A stretch of 64,000 nucleotides of DNA from Halichoerus grypus (lineage: Eukaryota; Chordata; Mammalia; Carnivora; Phocidae): positions 77,141,414 through 77,205,413 of the forward strand of contig NC_135715.1 in the NCBI RefSeq assembly GCF_964656455.1, in the 5' to 3' direction. A program made the position numbers and the translations under genes. This document shows, piece by piece, positions 1-12,234 of the stretch. The stretch's first letter is position 1. Every line of letters begins with the position of its first letter. The notes beneath the pieces were generated by a model, which saw only the letters and a program-made list of their open reading frames with translations, was not told where the DNA came from and did not search any database.

Positions 1-529
1 AGAACAGTGGATATATAGAAAAGATACAAAATATTTTTCCAGACCAGGAGTTGATGATTAATAGAATTTAGAAAATAAAGGGACTTTACAGATGTTTCCA
101 CTCCATATTGCCAGGAATGGAGCAGTGAAGAGGAGACACCGGCACATCTGGGGAAAGGGAAAAGCAAGTTAAAACAGGAGGGAAAGGAAGGACTGACAGG
201 AAGGAAAGAGAGATACAGGAAAGGGAAGGCAGAGGTCATGCGCAGGAAGGTCCTCTTTAAAGGGGCATGGATGAAACAGTGGATAGAGGCATACAAACAC
301 AAAGCTCTAGTCAACTATCTTGACTGGAAAGAGGGAAAAGGAAGAGGACCCACAGTGAAGAAAAACTGAGATTCAGAGATGGAGAGATAAAAATAGGAGA
401 GAACTAGAAATATGACTCAAAGAAAATGGTTAAGTATGCAACATAACAAAGAGGAGGTCCTTGGTGACATTTGGAGGAATAGTTTCAATTGTATTGTAGA
501 GCAGAAGCTAAAAAGACAACAAACAACAA
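1..529. other. Unclassified non-coding DNA
   Basis: Purine-rich sequence with many short GGAA/GGGA motifs. No open frame of note, no tRNA-like boxes and no repeat family that I recognise. It ends at a CA microsatellite. Confidence 0.5.
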
Positions 530-556
530 AACACACACACACACACACACACACAC
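530..556. repeat. (CA)n microsatellite
   Basis: About 13 uninterrupted AC dinucleotides following an AACAACAAA-type A-rich lead. Likely length-polymorphic. Confidence 0.9.
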
Positions 557-741
557 AAACCCACCTGAAATAATTTGAGTAAATAAGGGTCAATTTCTTT
601 GAAAATTTTAGAAGTGCATTAAAAAAACAAGATTTTTAAGGGAAAGGTTATACGAAAAAGCAACTTTCTATTTTATGCCCTTCTTTCATTTGATTTCATT
701 GAAGAATGAATTTTTGTTTATTTTAAAATTTGGAAAAGCTT

Positions 742-932
742 GGGGCGCCTGGGTGGCTCAGTTGGTTAAGCATCTGCCTTCTGCTCAGGGCATGATCCTG
801 GGGTCCTGGGATCAAGCCCCACATTGGGCTCCCTACTCACTGGGGAGTCTACTTCTCCCTTTCCCCACCCACCCCCACTCCTGCTCTCTCTCGATATCTC
901 TCTCTCAAATAAATAAATAAAAATCTTTAAAA
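742..932 (+). mobile_element. Can-SINE (tRNA-Lys-derived SINE)
   Basis: The head has the tRNA A-box-like GGGTGGCTCAGTTGGTTAAG and a B-box-like GGGATCAAGCCCC, which together form an internal RNA polymerase III promoter. A CT-rich stretch, repeated AATAAA signals, a TCTTT terminator and an A tail follow, the layout of carnivoran T+ SINEs. Flanking copies of AAAATTTGGAAAAGCTT at 725-741 and 933-950 (one base different in length) are the target-site duplication. The SINE is non-autonomous and depends on L1 enzymes. An 81-residue open frame crosses it, but that is read-through of the SINE and not a gene. Confidence 0.95.
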
Positions 933-950
933 AAAATTTTGGAAAAGCTT

Positions 951-2165
951 GATAAACTTATGGCAAAAATCATCTGAAAGGAACAAATAATCAAGTGATT
1001 TTGTAGTGGGTATGAGGATTACTGAAAGGGCCATTCTCTAAAGAAATAAGAAAAACTGGGATGAATTCCCAAATAGGAGGTAGATATGGCAAAGAGAATT
1101 GGTACTTCCTCTTTAGAGGCAGGACAAAGGGAGAGATAAGAGGTGCTATTTTTCTGGAAGTGGAGAAGTGAGTTAATAAGGAGTTCCAGTGCTGAAAGTG
1201 GAGGAGAAATTTGAGAATATGTTTACAGCCATGGAAGTTTCCACAGGAGTCAAAGAGAAATGGGTAAACATATACTGAGCAATCCAACTGTAGCTAGATT
1301 GTATGTTGGTATGGGATTCCCATCAGGGTAGAGCGTGTACCCATAAATAAAGAGATGTGTGGTTGTCACAGCCTGACTCCATGGCCTGATCTTTGACCAC
1401 ATTTGGTTAAAGAGTGAGACAATTAGCCCACCTAGAATAGAGCTAAGGACAAAGAAATGACAAAGTTGTACCATCTTTTTAAAATCCGCTTATTCAAGGT
1501 TATTTCCTGTCATTGCCCAGCATGAAGTCTGTGCCTTGGCCAAGCCACACTCCTCATTTTCCTCAGAATACTATATCCCTTTGATTATGCTCTTCCTTAG
1601 AGCTGTCATGTTCTTCATTATCCTCCATAACTAACCACATTCTATTCATATGCAAGCTTTGGTTTCAGGAAACATTTCCAATACAAAAGATGCTTACTCA
1701 AGGTATTCCCTCCTTTCCTCTAACTTCTTGACTACATATTTTGTCTTGTTCTGTCACTTTCGCTCTGAAAAATCCCCTTGTCTCCTCAATAGTACTCCAA
1801 GTGTTTTTGAAAACAAAAATTCTATCTTGTCCTTAGTCCAGGTCAAGTGTCAGGAGAAAGTACTTCTGCAAACTCATGCTCATAAAATGACACAGATGTT
1901 TTGATCCACTGGAGTCTCTGGCAAGGCACAACTTATACTGTAGATCCCCAGTAACCTTGCTCATGCCCGAATCAAACTGTCTCACTCCACACTTCTTAGT
2001 TTCCATTGCCTACAGGAATGTTAAAATCTCTTGTATTTTTTTAAAAGAAGTTTAATCTAGGATGCTTTGAGAACCTCTCAAATCCATGGCTTCCCAAATG
2101 CCTCCTTCCAGCTCACTTTTGACCTATCACTAAATGAAAAAAGGAAGAGAAGCCGAACAAGGAAA
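951..2165. other. Unclassified non-coding DNA
   Basis: Mixed-composition sequence with no recognised repeat and no convincing coding frame. The short frames here show no protein-family features. Confidence 0.45.
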
Positions 2166-2382
2166 GAAGAAAAATGGAAGGAAGGAAGGAAGGAAGGAAT
2201 GAAGGAAGGAAGGAAGGAAGGAAGGAGGGAAGGAAGGAAGGAAGGAAGGAAAGAAGAGAGGGAGGGAGGGAAGAAAAAAGGAAGGAGGGAAGGAAGGAGG
2301 AAGGGAAGGAAGGGAGGAAGGAAGGGAGGGAGGGAGGGAGGAAAGGAGAGGAGGGAGGAAGGAAGGAAATGAAAAAAAAAAG
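2166..2382. repeat. Polypurine (GGAA)n / (GGGA)n tract
   Basis: About 215 bases of almost pure purine on the plus strand, mainly GGAA units with GGGA and GAGA interruptions, ending in an A-run. The Lys/Arg/Glu-rich frames on the plus strand and Ser/Pro/Leu/Phe-rich frame on the minus strand are trivial translations of the repeat. Tracts like this can adopt triplex DNA. Confidence 0.95.
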
Positions 2383-3337
2383 TAGAAACATTAGCTCACT
2401 CAGATAAAATACCAGTGGTTTAATGAGCGACCTGAGAAACATCAATTATTGGTGAAACCAAGACCAGAGAGCAAGGGTGGACAACCTGCAGTACATATGC
2501 AAGCCTCATACACAGATGGAAAAATGATTTGCTGTTCACACAGCAGTGAGCTGCACTACGCCAGTGCATGGCCTGTTCCAAAGCTGATGTTTTTCTCTGG
2601 TCTTCCTGCCAAGAAAGTGGGGAAGCACAAGACAAGCCTCTCTGCCAGTGCCAGCTGAGGCTCAGCCCTGACCAGGCAGCAGCCAAGGACATGCATGGCT
2701 CCTGTCCTGTCCTGCTCAGCTTCGAGGGTTGGAGCGGTTGGAGTGCTCAGCCACCAGCTTCCAACTCCAGCACTGTCTCTGCCAGGTGAAGGGTCAGCAA
2801 AGTCAACCGACCTACAGATTTTCCTGTCTTATCTCCAGCTACTTTCCACGTTCTTAGGATCTGGAATCATACTGGCCAAAACTGAAGGGCTGACCTCATG
2901 CTAAGTTTATTGTTCAATATGACAATGGGTCCATATTGAACCTCCAAACCATCCCGTATGTCATCTGCCTCCCAGGAGAGAGTTTACTCAAGTGTGGATT
3001 TTGCCTGACAACCTGCATTCAGTTTCTGGATCAGTCCAACAAATGGTAAAGGATCATAACTGAGAAATCTGGCAATTTTTCTGAAAATCCTTAAATAGAA
3101 AATAAAAATCCTCTTTTCCTTGACATCTTCCAAGAAATCCTCTATCTTGACAGCTATTGGAAAGACACTGTTTCCTGTGTACTTAAGAATGGCTCCAAGT
3201 ACCTACACATGACCCGTGATATGACAAGCATTGCAGGCCAGCATCTATGCTACTTTGCCTTTCTAGAATTTCTCTAGAATTAAATGCAAGATGTACTAGA
3301 GTCTGGAAATATATTTAGTGTCTTATATTTCCCCACG
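2383..3337. other. Unclassified non-coding DNA
   Basis: Moderately GC-rich near 2450-2800, then AT-rich. Three overlapping short frames (69-90 codons) on both strands share the same bases, which argues against coding. No repeat family assigned. Confidence 0.4.
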
Positions 3338-3782
3338 CATTAGTTTCCTAGCACTGTCATAACAAATTACCATGAACTCGGTGGCTTAAAACAACAGAAA
3401 TTTATTCTCATACAGTTCTGAAGCCAAGTCCTAAATCAAGGTTTTGGCAGGGCCGTGCTTTCTCCGAAGAGGCGAGATGTGGATCCTTCTTTGCCTCTTC
3501 TAGTTTGTGGTGGCTCCAGGTATTGCTTGACTTGTAGACACATCACTCCAACCTCTGCTTCCATCTTCATGTGGCCTTTTCCCTGTGCCTCTGTGTCTTC
3601 TTTTCTGTATCTTTTTAAGACATTTGTCATGGGTTTTAGGGCCCACCTTAATCCAAGATGGTCTCATCTTGAGATCTTTACCTTAACTGTATCTGCAAAG
3701 GAGCTTATTCCAAATAAAATCACATTTTGATGTTCTGGATAGACATATTTTTTCTTTAGGGGGACACCAGTCAAACTACTAG
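3338..3782 (-). mobile_element. MLT1-type LTR (ERVL-MaLR)
   Basis: Read on the plus strand it is the reverse complement of an MLT1 LTR. TTAGTTTCCTAGCACTGTCA is followed by GTGGCTTAAAACAACAGAAA, a segment like GGCAGGGCCGTGCTTTCTCC, a TAGGGCCCACCTTAATCCA box and a closing GGGGGACACCAGTCAAACTA. Length (about 445 bp) fits a solo LTR of this old, placental-wide family. No internal retroviral genes lie next to it. Divergence is heavy, so the subfamily is uncertain. Confidence 0.85.
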
Positions 3783-6189
3783 AACACTTTACTACCATGT
3801 GACGCTGGATAAATCATGAAATTACAAAGATACAGGATTTTTAATTAAAAATCTAATTATTCAAAATAAATATTTCAAATATCAAGAAAATATTATATCA
3901 GACTTATATACTCACAATCCCAGCTAAAGAAATGTTAGCTTTTTCCGTATTTATTATATTTTATTTTTTAATGAGATGATTTAAAAATAACAGTTTTCCA
4001 TCTCATGCCCTGTCTACCCTCCCCAATTATAATAATTATTTCTGAAGTATGTTTGCATTCATTGATATTTGCTATTATTAACCATTATGTGTTATTTTAA
4101 TTATATATGATGATATAAGTAAATCTGGCTTACTTATTTTAACTGCTGTGTCAGAGATTTTAGAATTGGAATTGACTTCTCTGAGCCTCAGAATCTTAGG
4201 TAATAATTCTTGCCTTCGCCACTTCATAACATTGTGATAACTGAATAAGATAACTGCGTGAATGGTCCACATACACTATTTAGTCTACATGATTATTGAG
4301 TAGGATATTTCTTATCTTCCTCTAAAATATCCACCCCTTTTATTACTGTGTTCAAATTCCATATGCCTAATACTATTGTTTCAAAATCATTTAAATTGCA
4401 TTTCAATAAATCAGCATCATAACTTCTTTGATAGAAGATTATATATTCTTAAAAGCTTTTATATTAATATTGACAGGTCTTATTTTAGCTTAACATGCTA
4501 CAGAAACTTAAGTCAGCCATTCTATTATCATGCCCCACTTGCAAAAATTAATTAATTTAAAAAAACCTTCAATTTGTGAGTGGTTTTACTGGGCTGGAGA
4601 TGGTAGCAGAAAATGATGGCTTTTGTCATGCTCTAGGTAACTACAAGTGTCATTTCAGCAAAGCCTCTTCATCTAATCCCATGATAAAGCAGAACTGAGG
4701 AAAAACAGCTAAACCCTTTAAAAATAGCTTCACTGTTTAGGAGTTTGAGTTTATACAGCCCAGTTATTCTAGTTTCCATTTGGAGTTAAGTTCATTTAAG
4801 CCAGAAATGCTTGATGTATTTTACCATGATCTTTAAGACTTTTAATAATGTCCTGGACTTCTGGTTGATAAATAATAAAGGTGTTATGCTGCTGCACCAC
4901 TATTTACTGTATATAACCTTGTCTATATTTAGGTCACTAAATACAAATGCTCAAAACTAAATAAAACCATATGAACAAAGATAAAATAATAAGAGCCAAG
5001 AAAGAGAGTGAAGATTGGGAGGGCATGAAAAAAGTGGAGTAGAGAGAATTGCACAGAAATGCTAGGTTAAAAAAATCACTGCAGTTGATCTCCAAAATTC
5101 TTTCTAAGCTTTTTGGCAGCAAAAGTAAAGAAGGAAGTTCAAGGCACAACATTGCTGAGTTATCCAATAAATGATACCTACTAGTTCTAGAAAACACACA
5201 TTTTTCTTGGCACAATAAGCATTCAATAAACATAACTTAAACTAACAGGAAGCAATCTATTGCTTAGGTTTAGAATAAACTCTGGCTTCAATGACAACAA
5301 CAAATTCTCTGTGTTCCTTTCTTATGCTGACTTTCAATAAGAGGCAAATAGGTTGTTGAACACTAGTCCTGTAAAGGTTTTTCTGGGGACATCCAAGGTA
5401 ATAAATTCCAGGTAAGCAACTTTCTGATGTGATACAGACATAGAGATTTGAGAAACTAAAAGAATGAATAGTTAACATGGCCCATACTTTTCCCTTTGAA
5501 TGTCCATTTTCTTAGTTGGATTTTTGGCAAGGATGAAAAGCTGAAAAGTGATTGAAGTATAAGTATTTTGTATTATCAAAAGAATAGGCAAAGCTTGGGG
5601 ATGCCAGGGTTGTAGATAGCAAACTTATGTAAATCAAGGAAATTTGCTTATATTCTGACCACATTTTAAAGATTTTAAGCATTTGTGCAGCAAAAGCACC
5701 AACAGGCAAAAAACATAGCTCCCCAAAATGACAATTTTAGTTTTGCTCAATTGCATCAATAGGCCACCTCCCTGAGATCCCCAAATTGTGTCCTAGAGAA
5801 GAGGAATGAGAATCAAGGTCAGGGAATTTTTTTGAGGAGTTACTAATTGTTCTTTTCTACTGACATTAACTTTGGCTTTTAGAAAGAACTGCTTGCAGAC
5901 GAAAGCACTGGGATGATTAAACTGTACATGCCATCACCCCTATATAACTAGATGACTGAGTTTGTTGAACACATTGTTTAGTATTACCCACTTTAGTAAT
6001 ACTGAAAAGTCTCTGCCAGTGTCAACTACTGTGGTTTGAGCAGTAATTTGTTTTTAACTTTTCCTGAAGATAGGAATTGGTAAATACATTCAATTATCCT
6101 TTACAATTAGGCCTGAAACCTGATGCTAAGATCAAGTCATCAGCAAAGAAGGGAGTATTATACTTTTATTTTTACTAATTTTGAAGTGT
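3783..6189. other. Unclassified AT-rich DNA
   Basis: Long AT-rich stretch (notably 3830-4560). I recognise no repeat family, RNA gene or credible coding exon. The largest frames are below 100 codons and lack any family motif. Confidence 0.4.
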
Positions 6190-6430
6190 ACTTACTCATT
6201 TATTCAACAAAGATTTATTACATGTCTAATATGTGTCAAAAACCATGCTCAGCCCTGAGGTACAAAGATGGAAAATATACAGTGCCTTCTCTTAAGAAGT
6301 TTTCAAGATTATTAAAATATGGTGTCAAGACTGCTAAGAAAAACATAATGCACCAGCCCGAAGGCACCTTAACTAATCTAAGACTAGGGCTAGTAGATCA
6401 GAAAAAGCATTCCCAAGATCATTCCCTAGA
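6190..6430 (+). mobile_element. Ancient L2-like repeat fragment
   Basis: Contains TCATTTATTCAACAAAGATT followed by a diverged match to the mammalian pattern that describes changing sizes ('CTATGTGCCAGGC...GGGGATACAAAGATG'). The remnant is AATATGTGTCAAAAACCATG and then GAGGTACAAAGATGG. A 110-codon frame crosses it without protein-like features. Family assignment is tentative. Confidence 0.4.
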
Positions 6431-6760
6431 CTTGGAAAAGAGAAAGCAGAACTGATGCAAAATCAAAGTGATAAGAGAGGGAATGGGTAATTAGGAAAAC
6501 TAAGTGGTCTCCATTAACATTTACAGTCAAGGGGTAGGCATATCTGTGTTTGGGGATAGAATATACACTATTTCTGTGACCTCCAAGAACTCAAGGGGAA
6601 TATTTATTAATATTTATTTGTGGATTGTTCCAAGTTGGTGATGTTCCCAGTTGAATAACAGAAAAATCTCTATGAAACCCAGACCTCAAGTAATTTTCAC
6701 AGGTAAAGTTTCAAGAATCATACACTGATAATATTAAAAAAAAAAAAAAATCACAAAACA

Positions 6761-6964
6761 GGCACCTGGTGGCTCAGTTGGTTAAGTGGCTGCCTCCAGC
6801 TCAGGTCATAATCTCTGGGTCCTGGGATCAAGGCCCATATTGGGCTCCCTACTCAGTGGGGAGTCTGCTGCTCCCTCTCCCTCTGCTGCTCTCTTGCTCG
6901 CGCTCTCTCTGTCCCTCAAATAAATGAATAAAATCTAAAAAAAAAAAAAAAAGATCTCCCTTTT
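6761..6964 (+). mobile_element. Can-SINE inserted at an A-rich site
   Basis: Starts GGCACCTGGTGGCTCAGTTG, so it lacks one GG of the usual head. CT-rich middle, AAATAAATGAATAAA and A16 tail are present. The target duplication, an A-run plus TCACAAAACA, flanks it at 6741-6760 and 6965-6984. The extra T-rich step after the first A tail (GATCTCCCTTTT) lies before the second duplication copy. Confidence 0.93.
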
Positions 6965-6984
6965 AAAAAAAAAATCACAAAACA

Positions 6985-8700
6985 AATTAGGAAAAAATCC
7001 AGTTGAGTGAGTGAGAACCAGTAAAAGCAACATAAAATTGAATTAGACTAACATAGACTGCTAATATTAGAATTATGAGATATAAATACAAAGTATGTTT
7101 AAGGATATACAAGAGAGACTAGAATCTTGCAGAAAAAAAAATTCACAATAGAGATTAAAAATTCAAATGTATCATGTCTTTCAACAGGTTAGACAGAGCT
7201 GAAGAAATAGTGAACTGAAAAATAGTTTTGAAAACACTCCCCAAAATGTGATACCAAAAAATGTGAAATATAACAGAGAAATGTATCGATATAGGAGGCA
7301 AAGTGAAAAGATATAACACATAGCTCATCAGAGTTCCAGAAGAATTAATAGAAAACAGGAGATGAATTTTAGAGTTATTAGCTGAGAAAGTTCCAGAACA
7401 TAAACAATAACAACAAACAACATGAAGAAAGAAAGAAAAAGGAAGGAAGGAAGGAAGGAAGGAAGGACAGATGGATGGACAGACTTACTTCACAATAAGA
7501 AAACACAACACCGCAATGAAGCATCATAACCCCATAGAAAAAGGAAAAACCTCAAAAATCATCAGAGGGGCATATGCTCTACAAATGGATAACCATTAGA
7601 CTAGCAGCAAATTTCCCAAAAGCAAAAATGTAAATCAGGGGACAAGAAGATATCTTTAATATACTGAGAGAAAATAACTGCCAGCACCAAATTATATGAT
7701 TAGCAAAACTATATTTGAAGAAAACAAGATAAATTATGAATTGTTTGGGAGGGAGAAAAAACTTTTGTACCAATGAATCATCACCAAAAAACTTCAAGAA
7801 GGAGCAAAATAAGCCTCAAAGGATAGTCTAAAGTAAGAAGGAAGTATCACACAATTAAAATGTTAAACATATCAGTTAACACATAAATAATTCAATATTG
7901 GGTGTATATAATTAAATCTTTATCCAATTTGGGTGTTTTATTTTTTAATAATGAAATCTTAAATTCTAGACAAAAATAGTATTGACTCAGAAGTGATATA
8001 ATTTAAGGCATTGTTAAGTATTTTATTATTTGATATGAACTATAACATTTACCTTTAGATTTTATTAACTATGCATGGTGAGACTATTAACATTTAAAAC
8101 TTATAAAAATATAAACAGAAAGGATATGAGTGGAATGAGTGTAAAAACATATTCAATCAATTCAAATGAAGACAAGAGGGAAATACAGAAAAGCATGTAA
8201 AATTGAAAGTAAAATATTAAATTAGTAAAAATTTATCCAAATATAAAAGTAACCCTGAAAATATAAAAAGACTAAATTCTTTAGGGAAGAGATAAATATA
8301 GATAGAATAGACATAAATTATATCATTATATGCTGGAGACAGTTAAAATAACTACAGATATGCAGAAAGTTTGAGAGTTAGAGAATGGATAAATATATAC
8401 CAGCAAATGTGAATCTAAAGAAAACTGCTTAACTGTATCAATATTAGACAAATGGTCTTTTAAGTAAAAAATATAATCCAAGTTGAAAAAGATCACTTCA
8501 TTATGGTAAAAGTTTCAATCCAACAAGAAGACATACAGTTCTAAACCTGAAGACACCAAAAAACTTAGCTTAAAAAATATATAAAGCAGATACTATTTCT
8601 AGTCCAACATGTAAGAAGCTAAGACATTTTCACTCTATCCTAATAACAAGAAGCTAAATAAACTGAAAAATCAACAATGCTTCTTAGATCTGTAAAATAA
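6985..8700 (+). mobile_element. Decayed L1M / HAL1-like fragment (ORF1 and early ORF2)
   Basis: Scattered L1 landmarks in plus orientation: GAGTTCCAGAAGAATTAATA and 'GAGTTATTAGCTGAGAAAGTTCCAGAAC' near 7330-7400 (ORF1 middle), an ORF1 C-terminal-like stretch near 7600-7800, and 'ATCAATATTAGACAAATGG...' near 8435-8620 (endonuclease region of ORF2). No frame is open. A GGAAGG microsatellite sits at 7440-7466. The copy predates the carnivoran SINEs. Confidence 0.5.
7428..7466. repeat. (GGAA)n microsatellite
   Basis: AAGAAAGAAAAAGGAAGGAA grading into pure GGAA units, then a short GGAC/GATG mix. It lies inside the decayed L1. Confidence 0.85.
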
Positions 8701-9580
8701 GTGAAGTCACAGGGTAAATTACTGCTCCAAAAAGTTAAGAGAAGGACAGAAGTGGATACAGAAAATCACAACTTACCCAAGCAGACTTTCAGAGAATAAA
8801 ACCCCATGGGAACAAATATTGGGATATGAGGGGTGCCTGGGCGACTCAGTCATTAAGCGTCTGCCTTTGGCTCAGGTCATGACCCCAGGGTCCTGGGATC
8901 GAGCCCCGCATAGGACTAGCTGCTCCGCGGGAAGTCTGCTTCTCCCTCTCCCACTCCTCCTGCTTGCTTGTATTCCCTCTCTCGCTGTGTCTCTCTCTGT
9001 CAAATAAATAAATAAAATCTTAAAAAAAAAATCGGGATATGAAAATCTCAACTGTAATTGATGATATTCTGGAGGCGCAGTGTCAACAACGTGGAGAAAT
9101 AAAATCTCCAGGGGAACCCCCACACTTTTGTTAGTTTTACCTCCAGGAGCTCTATCAGATCTATACAGTGAATATCAGGGGGAAATCCCCTCTTGTTTCC
9201 AGCAGGAAAAGAGGAAATGGAACGATTTTGAAATACACAGAGCATTCAGTTCTTCTTAACAAAGTATTACCCCAGGAGAAACTACTTTACTAGAGCCTGA
9301 CAGACTGGGGTTGTATCAAAATCTAACCTACATAGATGAGATGAAATACCCAACTCCAACTTTCTCTAGCTATCCTGTCCCATCTAAGGGGGAGAAAACA
9401 CAGAAAATCATTCATGAATTTCACAGCCCAGGACACAGGCTCACCAAAAGCTGGAGATGTAATCATAGGACAATAGAACACTTCCTCTCCCCTTCACACC
9501 TCATCACTACATTCCTAAAGGCCTATTAACTGCAATTCATTTTGACCAGTAGGTAAGGGTCACTTCTCAACAAAAAAATC
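8701..9580 (+). mobile_element. Possible L1 5'-UTR-like or other old repeat, interrupted by a SINE
   Basis: The flanks of the SINE at 8830 (8701-8829 and 9043-9560) read as one continuous segment once the SINE is removed, with phrases such as CTCCAGGAGCTCTATCAGAT that look like an old L1 upstream region. It lies just before an L1 ORF2 end in the same orientation. I cannot confirm the family without a consensus search. Confidence 0.3.
8830..9030 (+). mobile_element. Can-SINE
   Basis: GGGGTGCCTGGGCGACTCAG head, GGGATCGAGCCCCGCAT B-box region with its CpG retained, CT-rich stretch, AAATAAATAAATAAAATCTT and A-tail. Target duplication ATTGGGATATGA at 8818-8829 against ATCGGGATATGA at 9031-9042 (one mismatch). 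Retained CpGs suggest a fairly young copy. Confidence 0.95.
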
Positions 9581-9589
9581 ACAAAGCAT

Positions 9590-11085
9590 AATAAAAGGAA
9601 AAAAGAAAAAGGATCTAGGCACAGACCTTATATCCTTCATAAAAATTAACTCAAAATAAATCACAGACCTAAACGTAAAATACAAAACTATAAAATCCCT
9701 AGAAGATAACATAGGCAAAAACATTGATGATGTTAGCTATGGTTATGACTTTTTAGATACAACAAAGGCACAATCTATGACATAATTGATAAGCTAGATT
9801 TCATTAAAATTAAAAAGTTTTGCTCTGTGGAAGATAATGTCAAGAGAATGAGAACACCAGCCATACACTCAGAGAAAATATTCACCAAAGACATACCTGG
9901 TAAAGGACTATTATCTAAAATATACAAAGAACTCTTAAAATTCAGTAATAATAAAAACAACCTGGGGGTACCTGACTTGTGCAGTTGGTAGAGCATGTGA
10001 CTCTTGATCTCAGGGTTGTGAGTTCAAGCCCCACATTGAGTGTAGAGATTACTTAAAAATTAAAAACTCTTTAAAAAAAAAAAAAAAAACCCTGATTTAA
10101 AAATGGACCAACAAAGACCTTAACAGACACCACACCAAAGAAGATATATGGGTAGTAAATGAGCATATGAGAAGATGCTCCTCATTATATGTCATCAGAA
10201 AAATGCAAATCAAAACAACAAGATACTACTACATACCTATGAGAATTGCTAAAATCTGGAATACTGATAACACCAAATGCTGGCAAGGATGTAGAGCAAC
10301 AGGAACACCTGAATGGAAGACAGTTTGGCAATTTCTTAAAACACTAAATATCTTCTTCCCATATGATCCAGCAATTGTGCTTCTTGGTATTTACCCAAAT
10401 GAATTGAAAACTTATGTCCATACAAAAACCTGCCCATGGATCTTTTAGAGCTGCTTTATCCATATTTTCAAAACTTAGAAGGAAACAAGATGGCCTTCAG
10501 TGAGTAGATCAATAAACTGTGGTACATCCATACAATAGAATATTATTCAGCACTAGAAGAAATGAGCTATCAAGACATGAAATGACATGGAAGAATCTTA
10601 AAGGCATATTATTAAGCAAAAGAACAATCTGGAAAGGCTATATATTATATAATTCCAACTGTATGACATTCTACTAGAAAAGGTAAAACTGTGGAGACAG
10701 TAAAAAGATTATTACTTTCCGCTGGTTAAGAGGAAGGTAGGGATAAATAGGCAGAGCACAGCAGATTTTTGGGGCTGTGAAACTATTACATATAATATTA
10801 TAATGGTAAATACATGTCATTACACACTTTTCACACCCACAGAATGTACAACACCAAGGGTGTAAATCCTAATAAGGCTTTGGATGACAATGATGTGTCA
10901 ATACAGGTTCATTGATTGTAACAAATGTATCACTCTGGTGCTGGCTGTTGATAGTGGAGGAGGTTGTTCGTGTGTAGATAGGGAGATAGGTGGAGTTCTT
11001 GGTACTTCCTAGTCGATTTTTCTGCTAACCTAAAACCACTCTGAAAAAAATAGAGTTTATTAATTAAAATAAATCTGTGAGCAAA
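9590..11085 (+). mobile_element. Old L1 fragment: ORF2 C-terminus and 3' UTR
   Basis: Plus-strand L1 sequence reading through the ORF2 C-terminal part: AATAGAATATTATTCAGCAC at about 10538, and the 93-codon frame at 10167-10448, whose ...MRRCSSLYVIRKMQIKT... and ...YDPAIVLLGIYPNE... are typical L1 phrases. It ends in a 3' UTR of the L1MC/L1ME kind with ACCACTCTGAAAAAAATAGA before 11085. A short Can-SINE interrupts it at 9965. Frame decay indicates a pre-carnivoran insertion. Confidence 0.75.
9965..10079 (+). mobile_element. Short, older Can-SINE inside the L1
   Basis: GTACCTGACTTGTGCAGTTG then GACTCTTGATCTCAGGGTTG and TGAGTTCAAGCCCCACATTG: the tRNA-like head without the long CT-rich module, as in older Can-SINE subfamilies. 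A loose duplication (AAAACAACCTG before, A-run plus CCCTG after) flanks it. The remaining L1 sequence is continuous across it. Confidence 0.8.
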
Positions 11086-11529
11086 AACAGAATCTAAGAT
11101 GCACTTCAGGTGACAAAGAAGCAGACTTCAAAATGAGAATATGGACCAGAGCTGAACATCTGAAGTTAAAATAACACGATATTGAATAACATACGGATAA
11201 ATGTTGGTACAAAACATATGTCATCAATTATTCTTAAAGAGAATAATTTAAAAATGAAAAATAATTCCATTGCAATATGTTTTGCCTAAAATTCTAGATT
11301 TTAAAGACAAAGATATTACAGAAAATAGATAATGGAAGCAAAGCGGTGTTCACTTGTTTTTCTTACATAGAAAGAATACAAAGTGCCATGTTTTATTGAT
11401 TGACAATACACAAGTTATTGAGAATACTCTTGAAAAACTTAAAGATGACTACTAGCACAAATAAAAACCTATCATGGACTTTGTACATCCCTAGAGGAGA
11501 CATAAGGAAACAAAATGTATTCTACATAT
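11086..11529. other. Unclassified AT-rich DNA
   Basis: No recognised repeat or gene. Short homopolymer A runs only. Confidence 0.4.
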
Positions 11530-12025
11530 ACAAACACAGAAATTAAGAGGAAGCTAATAAAATGGCAATTATCTAATGACACACAAAAACTTTACAGTAT
11601 CTTTTACATAAAAAGTGAAATATAAAACTATACAAATAGCATGAATACAAGTTTATAATGTAAACATATATGAAATGCATAATTATGTGTATAGAAAATG
11701 GTGAATGAAATTTTTTTTTAGAGAGAGAGGTTGTGGGGGGAGGAGCAGAGGGAGAAGGAGACAGAATCTTAAGCAGGCTCCACGAGCAGCATGGAGTCTG
11801 ACATGGGGATACATCTCATGACCCTGAGATCATGACCTGAGCCAAAATCAAGAGTCGGATGCTTAACCAACTGAGTCACCCAGGTGACCATTGAATAAAA
11901 TATTCTTAAAAGTTAACAGCTATTATCTCAGGATAATGGTTAATTCTAATTTTCTTCTATAATTCATTTCTCTGTTTTCTAAATTTTCTGTAACATTTAT
12001 ATATAATATAAATGAATGCAAAAGC
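11530..12025 (+). mobile_element. Old L1/HAL1 3'-UTR-like fragment, split by a SINE
   Basis: After the SINE, GCTATTATCTCAGGATAATG leads into TTCTCTGTTTTCTAAATTTT and CTGTAACATTTATATATAAT, the pattern of HAL1/L1ME 3' ends (a 'TTATCTCTGGGTGGTGGGATTA...' relative). Orientation plus. Tentative. Confidence 0.45.
11713..11890 (-). mobile_element. Can-SINE, minus strand
   Basis: The reverse complement carries the head (plus-strand reading CTGAGTCACCCAGGTGACC near 11872-11890) and the module GAGCAGAGGGAGAAGGAGAC. The plus strand starts with the complement of the A tail (TTTTTTTTTA at 11711-11720). Imperfect duplication TGAATGAAAT before and TTGAATAAAATATT after. More diverged than most copies here. 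Confidence 0.88.
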
Positions 12026-12234
12026 TTCAATTCAACTATGAAAATCTGTGCAGACTATTAATATGGGTGATGACTGCCATGTTTTTGGCCATCACTCTTC
12101 AGCTAGAAGAGCAAATAAGGAGACTGATAAAAACCTGAAATCCCTATCTTAGCCAAACATTCACAGAGCAGGAAATATTGAATTAATAAGAACCAGGAAT
12201 CCATAATGCCAAGATAAAATATTAAAAAGCTATT

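Noticed and set aside
742..932. A functional tRNA-Lys gene
   Set aside because: A- and B-box-like motifs are present, but the sequence cannot fold as a complete tRNA and continues into SINE-specific CT and A-rich modules.
2067..2445. Lys/Arg/Glu-rich and Ser/Pro/Leu-rich frames of about 100 codons
   Set aside because: Direct translation of the GGAA purine tract.
675..9007. Recurring peptide WVAQLVKHLPSAQ / VIKRLPLAQVMTPGSWD in several frames (also at 27139, 29433, 63743)
   Set aside because: It is the translated Can-SINE head, repeated because the SINE is repeated. Not a protein family.
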